From Buxus sempervirens (taxonomy: Eukaryota; Streptophyta; Magnoliopsida; Buxales; Buxaceae): 64,000 nt of DNA. This document shows, one piece after another, positions 1-10,827 of the stretch. The stretch is taken from assembly GCA_947561395.2 (NCBI GenBank), contig OX387188.1:10132061-10196060 (forward strand), read 5' to 3'. Under the pieces are notes generated by a model that had not been told where the DNA came from, did not search any database, and worked only from the letters and a program-made list of their open reading frames with translations. Numbering within the stretch: the first letter of the stretch is position 1; each line of letters starts with the position of its first letter. Made by a program: the position numbers and the translations under genes.

Positions 1-245
1 CTTTTTCCAAAAATATCCCTGGGCTTCTGAAAGCCTTTGAATTTCAGACTTTTTCCAAAAATATCCCTGGGCCTCTGAAAGCCTTTGAATTTCAGACCTT
101 TTCCAAAAATCTCTGGGCCTCTGAAAGCCTTTGAATTTCAGACCTTTTCCAAAAATATCCCTGGGCCTCTGAAAGCCTTTGAATTTCAGACCTTTTCCAA
201 AAATACCCCTGGGCCTCTAAAAGCCTTCGAATTTCAGATCCTTTT
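1..245. repeat. 48-bp tandem repeat in the leader of element A
   Basis: About five copies of a 48-bp unit run from the window start to about 245. Each contains the words CCTCTGAAAGCC and TTTGAATTTCAGAC followed by TTTTCCAAAAA. One copy is slightly shortened. The array lies upstream of gag in the untranslated leader and may continue to the left of the window. Short open frames over it are repeat artefacts. Confidence 0.9.
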
Positions 246-390
246 CTCTTTTTATGGGACCTGTTGGAAGCCCTAGAATATTCCAACACTTCTAAAAAAA
301 AAAAAGAAGCAAATAAAGAAACAAATCCAAACTCGTGTTCACCCAGCTTGCACATAGGCATTCATAGGCTTGTGAATGAGATTGAATTGG

Positions 391-420
391 CACTAATATT
401 TTCTCTTTATTCAATCCAGG
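391..420 (+). promoter_or_regulatory. Likely 3' splice site just before gag of element A
   Basis: A branch-point-like CACTAAT at 391 is followed by a pyrimidine-rich stretch and ends CAATCCAG|G at 419/420. The gag reading region opens about 50 bases later. The A-family LTR carries a strong 5' splice donor at 15846, so an intron from LTR leader to this site is plausible. The motif is seen; its use is inferred. Confidence 0.5.
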
Positions 421-472
421 TAACAATACACTTGCAATCATAGCTCCTGTAACCAGATCAAGAGCTCGCGCC

Positions 473-2030
473 ATGAATCCCATTGAGACTGAAGCTGATG
501 CTCCTCACCCAGATATTGTCTTGCTACAGGAGCAAGTGGCAGGGCTAGCCTGAATGCTAGAAAACATACTGTCGGTGCAAGCCCAACAAGTGCAAGCCCA
601 AAATCAAGCATCCACTTCCAACCCAGCACCTCCACCCCAAATCAACATTCCACCTCCGGTTCAACCTATTCCTGAGCCCATTTATGAACCCACCCCTGAA
701 CCTATACTAATCAGGGATGAGACCGTTGAATCAGACAAAGAAAAGGAAAAAGAAAGGATGAGGGAAGAATTTGAAAGGAAGTTCATGCATAGACTGGAAA
801 TGATCCAAGACGAACTGAGGGAAGTAAAAGGGGTGAACAACTTCGGGGGTACCAACTTTGAGGACTTATGCCTATACCCTAATGTTAACTTGCCAGCTAA
901 GTTCAAGTGCCCAGACCTAGACAAAAATGATAGTACTGGCTGCCCTATGAGCCATCTGAAGTTGTACTGCGGTGCCCTATGCCAGTTTGGGCGAGAAGAG
1001 GGCATCTTGATTCAGATTTTCCAAAGGAGCTTAACTGGAACTGTGTTGAGATGGTTCGCCACTTTAGACCATGGAAAGATTAGAAGATGGAAGGACCTAG
1101 CAGATGCCTTCCTAGCTCAGTACCGATTTAATTCAGAGATCGTGCCAGACAGGTACGATGTAATGAGAATGAATAAGGGAAGGGATGAATCCGTGAGACA
1201 GTATGCCAAGAGATGGAGGGAGACTGCCTCCCAGGTTAGGCCACCCATGCTAGAACAGGAGATGATTTCTACTTTCATCAGTACACTGGGTCAACCATTC
1301 TACGGCCATTTGGTGGGTCAGACCACCACTAATTTTGTGGCTTTGGTACAAGTGGCCGACCGAATCGAGGACGGAATCAGGTCAGGTAAAATAATTGACC
1401 ACTCTGCTATGGTCAGTCAGCAGGACCCCAATCTAAAGAAAGGAAGTGGGTTGAAAAAGAATGGGAACAAGAAAGAAGGGGAGGTGAACATGGTACAGCC
1501 ACCATCAGGCCCTAACAAGCCCATACAAATCAACATACCTGCTCATTTTCCTACTCCATCTGCTCCATCTACCCAGGCCCCAATGAGGGTGAATGTTCTA
1601 GTAGCACCCTCAGACCAAATGAGGGTTTTTACTAAAGAGGAAAAGGATGCCTATTTCGCAGCAAGGAGAAATAGGGTTTTCACCCCTATTCCAATGACTC
1701 CTCCTCAGTTGCTTCCCACTTTATTACAAGCAGGGTATATCACTTTAAGAGAACCCGATCCGAATGCATCCAAGGGGAGAAATTATGACCCCTCCACCAC
1801 TTGTGATTTACACATGGGTGCACCTGGGCACCCTACTGACAAGTGTTGGCCTTTGAAACACGCCATTTAGGATTTGCTTGACCAGAATACCTTGTCTTTC
1901 AATACAGGGGCTCCCAATCCTCCCAGAACAGACATTGGCCAAAACCCTTTGCCCTAGCATCATGGGGCAGGCCCGTCTAATGCTATAGGGGTCATCTCCT
2001 CTGATAAAATAACCTTTGACCCATCTCAAT
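473..2030 (+). pseudogene. gag: gag of element A (broken)
   Basis: This encodes the capsid/nucleocapsid polyprotein of a Tat element. The longest open stretch is 554-1870 (438 residues). A proline-rich N-terminal part and a charged coiled-coil-like segment lead into the retrotransposon gag domain, recognisable by LPAKFKCPDL, the RWFATLD and LADAFLAQYRFNSEI segments and the VRQYAKRWRE helix. A C-terminal zinc-knuckle-like C-x2-H-x5-H-x4-C begins at CDLHMGAPGH. The matching region of element B is at 53437-55059. The upstream coding boundary near 473 is inferred from similarity to related gag starts. It is a fossil. Confidence 0.85.
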
Positions 2031-2059
2031 TAATTGCTCTTATAGGGACAACGGTCAAA

Positions 2060-3403
2060 GTGTATTTTGACAGAGGAAATGATACCAAAGAAATAAATGT
2101 AATTTCAAGAAAGAATGAGAGTGCTGCTAAGAATATTAGTTCTGCTTTGGACTGGGCCTCCTCTCTCATGGCCCAACTGAATATTGCAAAGCCACCTTTG
2201 GTAATCAATTGCAATCCATCCACCCATTTTTCACCCACTCTATCAAAGCCACCACTGGTCATAAATTGTGACCATCTCAATGCATCAGTCACTTCTGTAA
2301 CCCCTCAACCAAAACAATGTCTACCATTGGTTGTAGATGTTCCTCTTACTCAGACTTCATCATCTAAGTCCAAACTTCCCCCATTAGTGATAAATGTCCC
2401 TAAGCTTTCTTACTCTGAATCGGCTGTACCATGGAACTATAGCGAAGCCTTCACCACTACATTCCCTGTAGCTGAGGCAGAAAGCAAGAAAGAAGTGAAC
2501 CTCATGAGGAGGTCAGGAAAATATGTAGGTGTGGAGGAAAAACAAAAGGAGACAAAGAAGGAAAAGGAAGAAGAGGAAAACAAGGGAAAGACTAAGGTAG
2601 GGGAAGATGCCCCTCAGGTAATTGACAGTGAGGCTGCTGACCTCATTAAAATCATAAAAAAGAGTGAGTTCAATGTTGTCGAGCAGTTGAACAAAGTCCC
2701 TGCCCATATCTCAATACTGGGCTTATTGTTAAATTCTGAAAAACATAGGGACTCCTTGTTAAGGATACTTCAGGGGGCACATGTGCCTAAAAATATTAAA
2801 CCAGACCAACTAGGCAAGATGGTTAGGTAGATTTTATCCCACAATGTTATAAATTTTTCTGAGACTGAAATCAGCCCATCAGGGTACTATCATGTTGATC
2901 CTTTGCACATAGCTGTGCTCAGTAAGGGTTGCATGATAGCCCGGGTTTTAATTGATAATGGGTAGGCTCTGAATGTTTGCCCGTTAATAACATTTGTTAA
3001 GCTCGGTCTGGAGCAAAATAAAATAAAACAAAATGGGAGAATCATAAGAGCCTTTGATAGCTCTAAAACACACTCCCTAGGGGAGGTTGAACTGCCAGTC
3101 ACTATTGGATCGTATATTTTTAACATCACATTTGAAGTGATGGATATACCTGCAGCCTTCAACTTACTCCTAGGAAGGTCGTGGATTCATACAGCTAGGG
3201 CTATACCATCTACCCTCCACCAAAGAGTCAAATATATTAGAGGGCAAAAGGTGATTACTGTCCTAGCTGAAAACTTGGTTCCTCCCATGTGGTCCCCTGA
3301 TGTACCCTACATAAACATGGAAATGACTACTAACAAGATGGCATTTCACTCTTTCCAGTTTGAAACTGTCAATTTTATACCTAGGGGGTATCAGGAAAAA
3401 TAA
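2060..3403 (+). pseudogene. pol: Gag-protease linker and aspartic protease of element A (broken)
   Basis: A variable serine/proline-rich linker (2060-2600) is followed by the conserved pre-protease segment found in Tat/Athila elements (words SEKHRDSLL and GAHVPKNI). The aspartic protease follows at about 2880-3250. Its active-site word is of the D-N-G type usual in this clade, and FNLLLGRSWIH is the typical flap/C-terminal segment. Protease would mature Gag-Pol inside virus-like particles. The reading region is interrupted. Confidence 0.8.
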
Positions 3404-3409
3404 GGAAAG

Positions 3410-4425
3410 TTGACCTGTGCTGAAAAAATGGTCAAGAATATACTGGGAAAGTACAATTTCCACCCTGGAAAAGGTCTGGGGGTTAACCTACAAGGAAGGA
3501 TAGAATCGATAAAGGTTAAGAAGATGATCCACAGAGCAGGATTGGGGTCTAAACCAAGGAATTCGATAAGACAGAAGGAAATGGAAGACATGAAATTCCC
3601 TCACATCAGGGAAACTTTTCCAAAGCTTTCTCATATGATTCAGCTGTCTCCTTCCCAGGATCAATCCAAATCCCCATACTATAACATCAACCCATTCCAG
3701 AAACCCAACTCCTCAACCGTGCAGCCATATATTCCACCTTCACCTCCACAAGCATTGGGTGGGCCTGGGCTACATACAGAACAGGAGCATGACTTTTCTG
3801 AGGACGTCGGAGCCTTTTTTGCCATGGCTGAAGGCAACCAAGAAGGAGCAGAGGAGCTACCCTTCATTGATTGGGCTGCAGTAGAAGTTCCATCTGGGAC
3901 AAGCCCTATAGAAGAAGCAGGCGATGTAACTCACCCAGTATTGGTGATTTTGGATGCAGACCCTGAGCTTGAGGAGCAGGCTTGTATCCCTGCCCCAGAT
4001 TCTTTTATGTTGAACAATTGGGAGGAAACTCCCCTTACTTTTGAAGCCGCGTTTGTTTGGCAAACAGATATGGCTTCCAAAAAAAAAAAACTCCATTAGT
4101 GGAATGCCCTTTTCCTGAAGGTTTTAATGAGCCTTCGTCTTCAGGAAAAGATTTTGTAGAAGGCTCTCAAAAAACACAAAAAGACTTTTCAATTTTTTCT
4201 AGAAAATTTAAAATTTTCAAAAAGGTCCAAACCACTTATGAACCATATAAGCAAATGGAATTAGATCAGGTTGAGTACGACTTCGACCTCGAGCTCGACT
4301 TTGACCTAATGAGAGTTGAAGAAGAGACCGAGGACGAAGAAGAAGACCCTCCAAAAGAAATCACATATCATTGGAGCGTCATGAAAAGGGGGTCCAACCC
4401 AATATTAAAGAGACCATATCAATAA
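3410..4425 (+). pseudogene. pol: G-patch-like motif and acidic linker between protease and RT of element A
   Basis: Shortly after the protease, the segment around 3425-3560 reads like a G-patch: HPGKGLG, then NLQG, then HRAGLGSKP, with the glycine spacing typical of that RNA-binding fold. The rest is a proline-rich then strongly acidic linker (glutamate/aspartate runs near 4260-4360) leading to RT. Ogre-type relatives are known to remove an intron between protease and pol; this linker is the matching place, but I could not define one here. The region is interrupted. Confidence 0.6.
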
Positions 4426-5920
4426 ACCTAGGGACCGAAGATGACCCAAAAATAGTTAAGATTGGGGTATGTCTATCTGAGGTACAACGTGATGAAATGA
4501 TACGGTTCTTGGCTGATTATGAAGATGTATTTGCATGGTTGTATCGGGATATGCCAGGGTTAGACACGGACATGGTTGTGCACAGGCTACCAATTCTACC
4601 AGATGTTAAGCCAGTTAAACAGAAGCTGAGAAGGTTGAAACCTGAATGGACATTGAAGGTTAAAGATGAAGTGGTTAAACAATTCCAAACTGGATTTTTG
4701 GCAGTCTCTACGTACCCTGAATGGCTTGCAAATATAGTGCCAGTGCCAAAGAAGGATGGAAAGCTCCGAATGTGTGTAGACTACAGAGACTTGAATAAGG
4801 CAAACCCAAAGGACGATTTTCCACTTCCACACATCGACATCTTGGTGGACAACACTACTGTACATAGCATGTTCTCATTCATGGATAGTTTCTCTGGGTA
4901 CAATCAAATTAAGATGGCTAAGGAGGACCAAGAAAAAACAGCTTTCATTACACCTTGGGGTACCTTCCACTACACTATCATGCCATTTGGGCTTAAAAAT
5001 GCCGGGGCAACCTACCAGCGGGCCATGACAGCCTTATTCCATGATATGATCCATAAGGATATGGAGGTCTATGTGGATGATATAATAGCCAAATCATGTG
5101 AAGAAGAAGACCACCTGATCAACTTGAAGAAGGTGTTTGATCGGCTCAGGAAATACAGTCTAAAGCTTAACCCTGCGAAATGCATCTTTGGGGCTACATC
5201 AGGAAAATTGTTGGGCTTTATAGTAAGCAGAAGGGGAATTGAGATTGACCCAGCTAAAGCTAAAGCAATCATTGAAATGCCATCACCTAGAACGGAGAAG
5301 GAAGTTCGTGGTTTCCTTGGAAGGATTCAGTACATAAGCCGGTTCATAGCACAGCTTACTGCTATCTGTGAACCAATCTTCAAGCTTCTAAGAAAGAATA
5401 ACCCAACGGTCTGGAATGACGATTGCTAAGAAGCCTTTGACACAATAAAGGAGTATTTATTGAATCCACCTGTGCTAGTGCCACCAATTCCAGGAAGACC
5501 ATTGAATTTATACTTGTCAGTTTTGGAGACGTCAATGGGGTGTGTCTTGGGCAGCATGATGATACAGGTAGAAAGGAAAGGGCAATTTATTACCTAAGCA
5601 AGAAATTTACAGAATATGAAGCAAAGTATTCTCCTTTGGAAAAGACCTGTTGTGCTTTAGTATGGGCAACTCAGAGACTGAGGCATTATTTCCTTAGTCA
5701 TTCCACATTACTGATATCCCGAATGGACCCTTTGAAGTATCTATTTGAGAAACCAGCTTTAACTGGCAGAACGGCAAAATGGCAGCTGTTACTCTCTGAA
5801 TTTGATCTCACATACATCACTCAGAAGGCCATTAAGGGTCAAGCCATTGCTGATCACTTGGCTACACACCCTTTACCAGAATACCAACCCTTAAGGACCA
5901 ACTTTCCTGATGAGGCAATC
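4371..5920 (+). pseudogene. pol: Reverse transcriptase and RNase H of element A (broken)
   Basis: RT begins near 4371. Visible landmarks are GLDTDMVVHRLP, the primer-grip side WLANIVPVPKKDGKLR, the catalytic-core segment MCVDYRDLNKANP, FMDSFSGYNQI, MPFGLKNAGATYQR and the catalytic YVDD near 5070. The retroviral-type RNase H follows (YYLSKKF, YSPLEKTCCALVWA near 5590-5670). The enzyme copies element RNA into DNA in virus-like particles. The order and residues match Ty3/gypsy Tat pol. The region carries breaks and is not a working gene. Confidence 0.9.
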
Positions 5921-5944
5921 CTGTTTACTGAAGAAGAAGAAGGT

Positions 5945-6200
5945 AAAAGCTCATGGCAAATGTTCTTTGATGGGGCCGCCAATATGAATGGAAATGGAAT
6001 AGGGGCAGTTTTGATCAAGCCAGATGGGGCACACATCCCAATCACAGTGAAATTGAGGTTCCAGTGCACGAACAATATTGCAGAATATGAAGCATGCATA
6101 ATTGGGTTACAAGCAGCCTTAGACCATGAAGTAGAGGAACTTGACGTATATGGAGATTCGAGTCTTATCATCTTCCAAACAACTGGTGAATGAAAAACAA
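5945..6200 (+). pseudogene. pol: Second, archaeal-type RNase H (aRH) of element A
   Basis: The segment starts at WQMFFDGAANMNG and contains the acidic catalytic positions of the archaeal/type-I RNase H family: D in FFDGAA, E in NIAEYEA and D in VYGDSS. It follows a VADHLA-like tether that ends the first RNase H. Two successive RNase H domains are a hallmark of the Tat clade and give the lineage call. Confidence 0.85.
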
Positions 6201-6232
6201 AGGATCACAAATTGATCCCCTATCACTAGTAT

Positions 6233-7684
6233 TTGGAAGAAATAAGCACTAAATTTACTCGAATTTCCTTCAATTATATGCCAAGGGCCAAAAATCAGTT
6301 TGTGGAAGCTCTAGCAACATTGGCTTCAATGGTCAGTATGCCAGAAGGTGTTGATATTAGATCACTGGAAATTGAAGTTAGAGATGAACCAGCTTATTGC
6401 CTTGTTCTAGAAGAAACCCCAGAAGAAGAAGTACCATGGTTTCAAGATATTAAGAACTTCCTAAATGATCGGAGTCTGCCAGAAAACGTCACTTCTACTG
6501 AGAAAAGGACAATGCAGAGGTTGGTATGTCAGTTTTTACTAAGTGGTGGGCAGTTGTACAAAAGATCACATAATGATATTCTGTTCAGATGTGTTGCCAA
6601 GACTGAGTCAAAAAGGTTAGTTGAAACTGTACATGGAGGAGTTTGTGGACCCCATATGAACGGGCACATGCTTGCCAAGAAGATTCTGCGATTGGGATAT
6701 TACTAGTCGACCATGGAGCACGATTGTTATATACATGTCAAAAGGTGTCATCTTTGCCAAGTATATGCTAATAATAAGAATGCACCTCCAAGTGAATTGC
6801 ACAACATGACATCTCCATGGCCCTTCTCCATGTGGGGTATAGACGTCATTGGAATGATCTCTCCAAAGGCATCAAATGGACACAGGTTTATACTTGTAGC
6901 AATTGATTACTTCACCAAGTGGGTAGAGGCAGCTTCATATGCAAACATCACAAGTAGCCACGTTCTTAAATTTTTAAAGCACAACATCATTTGTCGCTAT
7001 GGTTTGTCAAGTGCCATAGTATCAGACAATGCTTCAAACCTTAAGAACAAGGATATGAGGAAGATGTGTGAACAATTTCAGATTACCCATCACAAATCAG
7101 CTCCATACAGACCTAAGATGAATGGGGCAGTAGAAGCAGCAAATAAGAACATAAAGAAAATCATTCAGAAGATGGTAGTGAGTTTCAAAGATTGGCATGA
7201 AATGTTGCCACTTGCTCTACATGCTTACAGAACCTCGATTCGGACTTCTACAGGGGCAACCCCGTATTCTTTAGTATATGGGATGGAAGCGGTTTTATCG
7301 GTGGAAGTGGAAATACCTTTACTAAGAGTGCTAATGGAAGCTGAATTAGAAGAAGCTGAATGCATACAGTCAAGACATGATCAACTCAATTTAATAGAGG
7401 AAAAGCAGCTAAAAGTGCTTTGTCATGGCAAATTGTATCAGAAGAGAATGGCCCGGGCTTACAATAAGAAGGTGAAGCCCAGAACTTTCCAAGAAGGAAA
7501 TTTAGTATTAAAGAAAATCTTACCCTTTTTGGAAGACCCTCGTGGAAAATTCAAACCAAATTGGGAGGGGCCTTATGTTGTCAAAAAGGTTCTATCAGGG
7601 GGTGCTCTCATCTTAACAGAAATGGATGGGAAAGATTTTCCTGAGCCAATTAACTCTGATGCAGTAAAGAGATATTTTCCTTAA
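6233..7684 (+). pseudogene. pol: Integrase of element A (broken)
   Basis: The N-terminal zinc-binding segment (HGG...HMNGHMLAKKI, then CHLCQVYA) is at about 6620-6770. The DDE core has its first D in MWGIDVIG, the second in IVSDNASN and E in NGAVEAANKN. The C-terminal domain ends with FKPNWEGPYVVKKVL and PEPINSDAVKRYFP at 7681. There is no chromodomain, as expected for Tat. Integrase inserts the cDNA into host DNA, leaving 5-bp target duplications. The frame is interrupted at least once. Confidence 0.88.
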
Positions 7685-8588
7685 ATGAATATTACTAGAA
7701 AATGATTTGAGGCCATATTCCTTATTTCCCAAAAATTTCATTCCTAGTCAAGCCAATTTGAGCCTGTTCGTCTTCTTTGATAAACCTAAACTGGACTTAC
7801 AGTCTTATACTGGGGCAATGCCAATAGGGACAAAGCCAATAGGGACAAAAAGAGAAAGAAAAAAGAAAAAAAAAGGGGGCAAATGAAAGCCAAGTATAAA
7901 AAGGAAAGAAAAGAATACACTTTGGGGAATAGGATCAAACTCATCATGACTGTAAGTCCGGTTGACCTATTTTCACACTTAGAAAATTTTGAGCCTTTAA
8001 TACCTTTTCTTTCATAAACCGAGCTTAGCCTTTGTTTCGTCCTATTCTTAAGCCCTCGGTGATTTTAGTATATTCATTCAACTTTCAGAGTAAGATTGGT
8101 GATGACAGAATGCAGAAGCCGGCCCTAGTGAAAACCGTAATTGGCGCTAGGGGCAAAAAGAAAAAAAAAGAATCAAAGGTTGAGTTGATCATGTGGTCCA
8201 AGTTTGAAGTCAGCATGAGCACTAGAAATTGAGCAGATTAGCAGGGTCAGTCATGAAGAAAAAGCCATATGAGGATGATTCTAAAGGTCACAGGATAGAC
8301 AGATTTGGTCTCTTCCTATTGCTTGGACTACCCTTTTCATTATTCAACCTGATTTTAATTCCTTTGATTATATGTGATTAAGTGTTTTGGATCAGCTTTC
8401 AAAAAAAAAAACTATACTTTGGCCAGTGATGAGAAATCAAACACTTTTTCATAAAACTTCTGTTTTTACAAGCATCTGAGAAATCTGAGGCCAATAATAT
8501 AAAACCTATTTCTGAATTTAATCTATTGTCTTTCCACTAATGGACTTTGCTTTTGTATAAAAGTATGAAAAAAAAGAGATAAAAGAAT
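7685..8588. other. Noncoding spacer after pol of element A, with a conserved block
   Basis: This stretch holds A-rich runs and no supported gene. At 8003-8062 lies a block (TTTCATAAACC, GTTTCGTCCTAT, TAAGCCCTCGG) that recurs at 62123-62183 at a similar distance after pol in element B. An inverted repeat, ACTGGACTTACAGTC near 7790 against GACTGTAAGTCCGGT near 7947, could fold over it. Confidence 0.6.
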
Positions 8589-10384
8589 CTAATCCCTACT
8601 CCCTAATTGCTCTTCAGGCTCCCTAATCCGAGCAACCTGAGTTGCAATGATTCCAGAAGCTCCATCTGCATCGGGATCGCTAAAAAAGGAGATGATCTCA
8701 TCTGAAAGTGATTGCTTGATCTTCAACGCCCTAAGGTCAGCCAAGGAATCCTGATATTTCTTCCGCATCACTTGTACTTCAAAGCGACGAGCCTGTCTTT
8801 GTTCTTCAAGTTTCTTCTCCATAGCAATACGACAAGATCTCTGCTCTTCAAGTTGCCTCTCCAGATCAATACCCTTTATCCTGAGCTCTTGTGCCTCTCG
8901 TACCCATATTTGTTGAAGCCGCTTGTGGGTTGCCCTTTCAGGCTCCAGAATGTCCTCATAAATAGGGGGAAGAACTGCAGGAGGATCCTCTGGTACTGGG
9001 GCATGACTCTGCACCTGCTCTTTGATCCAGAAATGATAGTCTTTCACATGGGACTCAGAAAAGACTGGATCTCGCAGAAAGCGAACATAGGACCACTCAT
9101 TAATTAATTGAGCATTTAGCCCCATGGTGGCTGATGTAACTGGCCCTACAAGGCTCTCATAGCCAGTTGGGATCATAATTCCCTGAGTCGCTCCAAACTG
9201 TCGAAGAACTCTCAAAGGAAGATAGAGAACAGTAGATTTTAAACCTGCCAGGACCAGAAAGTTCCTATCTCTGAAGCTGATCACTGTCTCTGGATTGGGC
9301 TGATAAGTGCCAAGCCATCTCACTTGATCATCCTGGAGAGTACCCAAGAAAGTGAACCATCCCTGCTTGCCGCCTTGGATATTAGGACACCCCTTATTGC
9401 TCATCAAAATAGAAACTTTCAATCTTGGAAAGAATCGGAGAGTTATCTCTTCAACTTGACTCAGGTGGTCAAGCAACCAAAGCTGCAGAAAAGGAGAGAA
9501 TTTCAATTTATTTCAAAAGAAAAAAAGAGAAAAAAAAAGAAAAAAAAGAGAAAAAGGAAAAAAAAAAGAGGAAAAGAAAAAAAGAAGAAAGAAGAAAAAA
9601 AAAGAAAAGAAAAAGAAAAAAAAGAAGAGAAAAAGAAGAAAAAAGAAAGAAAAAAAAAAAAAAAAAAGAGAAAAAAATATTTCCTTTTTTTTACCTGTAG
9701 GATAGGGGCACAGGCAAGGAAGCGTTTCTTCTTTCTGAAATAGCAGTCAGTCAGAGCCTAGTATATCTCTGCCAAGATCATAGAGGCCAATCTCTAACGT
9801 TCCCTAACCTGGCAGATAACTGAGATGAGAGCCAAGTCAACCTGGTCGTCACCTCGTGGAAAGAGCAACTGGTTGACCACTATCAGAGTCAAAGCATTAA
9901 ACCTGGCATCCTTGTCCCCACTCCTTAGAAGTTTTTCAGCCAGAAATGTCTTGGACAAGGTCAATAATGTATCAGAATTTCCTAAGTCCTTCTTCCCTAT
10001 ACCCAAGAAGGTAGAGGCCTCCTTTTGTAGCTAGGCCTTTAGGGGCGGGTTCACCACTTTTTCAGAAAACCTTAGGCCAAGGATGGTTTCAATTTTTTCT
10101 ATGGTAGGAGTCATCTCTTTGTCATCAAAGCGGAAGAGATTCAATTCAGGAACCCAGTGTCCAATCAAAGCTTCAATGATTTCCCACTTAAAGGGAATTT
10201 TAAGGATGTGTCCTAAGTGGATGGAATCCCAGCGAATCTCCTCATCAAGGGTCATGGAGTTAACCCACCTATCATAGAAGGAATCCACAACATTGTACCT
10301 AGTGAGATTAGGAGGTTTTGATCTAACAGGTTGTCTTGCAGGAGGAGATTCATTGGCAGAAGAGAAAGGGGCGAGGGAAGCCAT
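8589..10384 (-). pseudogene. Antisense accessory gene 2: ORF1/DUF7745-like protein of element A
   Basis: Read right to left, an ATG at 10384 opens a protein with the word RFDDKEMTPTIEKIETIL, the pattern of plant retroelement-associated DUF7745 / plant-mobile-domain-like proteins. Further on come SKTFLAEK and a segment ending FPRGDDQVDLALI. After an intron-like gap (9483-9694) come LWLLDHL, LPLRVLRQFG and a coiled-coil-rich, glutamine/arginine-rich C-terminus (8590-8950). Element B ORF1 matches throughout (SKTFLAEK identical; YPIRVLRQFG), but on the sense strand before gag. A TATA box lies 91 bp upstream at 10475. The role is unknown; accessory proteins of this kind are suspected to act on host silencing. 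The frame is damaged in places. Confidence 0.75.
9483..9694 (-). other. Predicted intron of antisense gene 2, with a long polypyrimidine tract
   Basis: On the minus strand the donor reads CTACAG|GTAAAA (9695/9694) and the acceptor TTTTCTGCAG|CTTTGG (9483/9482). Nearly the whole intron is C/T on the minus strand (A/G on the plus strand, about 9519-9680). Element B ORF1 reads through the corresponding point without this insert, which supports an intron. The lysine-rich plus-strand frames here are low-complexity artefacts. Confidence 0.7.
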
Positions 10385-10474
10385 GGAAGCACCAAAGAAG
10401 CCAAGGAAAGTAGAAAACGGAAGGCTCAGGGAGTTTTCAAACTATTAAAAGTGTCACAATGACGTGCCCCTTGA

Positions 10475-10484
10475 GTTTATATAG
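10475..10484 (-). promoter_or_regulatory. TATA box of antisense gene 2
   Basis: The minus strand reads CTATATAAAC, 22 bp downstream of the 28-bp palindrome array and about 91 bp before the ATG at 10384. This is a normal plant core-promoter spacing. It indicates that the antisense gene has its own promoter and does not depend on the LTR. Confidence 0.65.
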
Positions 10485-10505
10485 AAAATTCGAAAAGGCT
10501 GCAAA

Positions 10506-10610
10506 ATCCGTATTTAAAATACGGGCAAGGCGTGCCCGTAATAAAATTACGGGCGTCGCATGCCCGCATTTAGTTTACGGGCAGTGCTTGCCTGCATTTA
10601 AAATACAGAT
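10506..10610. repeat. 28-bp palindrome array upstream of antisense gene 2
   Basis: Four 21-bp dyads of the form GCCCGTA-N7-TACGGGC start at 10506, 10534, 10562 and 10590, separated by 7-bp spacers (AAGGCGT, GTCGCAT, AGTGCTT). The period is exactly 28 bp. Outer copies are slightly decayed. Arms are kept while inner 7-mers and spacers vary, which suggests protein-binding half-sites alternating every 14 bp. Similar arrays are at 14903, 15443, 23507, 44005 and 44558. Confidence 0.9.
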
Positions 10611-10827
10611 TCTTCAGAAAAATGCCAAAAAAATGGGAAATTTTAATTTCATTGCTTCCCTAGGCTTCACCTGTCCCTGCTTTAACATATATCATGCAAG
10701 AAAAGCTAGAAAAAAAAGAAAAAAAAGAGCATAAATGAATAAAAATGAATCATATTTCTTTTATATATATGAAGGTATACATCAGTTTGTCAAATACAAA
10801 TGTACATGAAGAATCCTAATCTATTGT

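Noticed and set aside
4596-4865. Minus-strand frames inside pol of elements A and B
   Set aside because: Shadows of the conserved sense coding sequence.
9324-9743. Lysine/glutamate-rich open frames over the purine tract
   Set aside because: Low-complexity A/G sequence that lies in a predicted intron of the minus-strand gene.
10506-10610. CRISPR-like array (28-bp period, palindromic units)
   Set aside because: The units are dyads with short 7-bp spacers inside a plant retrotransposon promoter; there are no long unique spacers and no cas genes.
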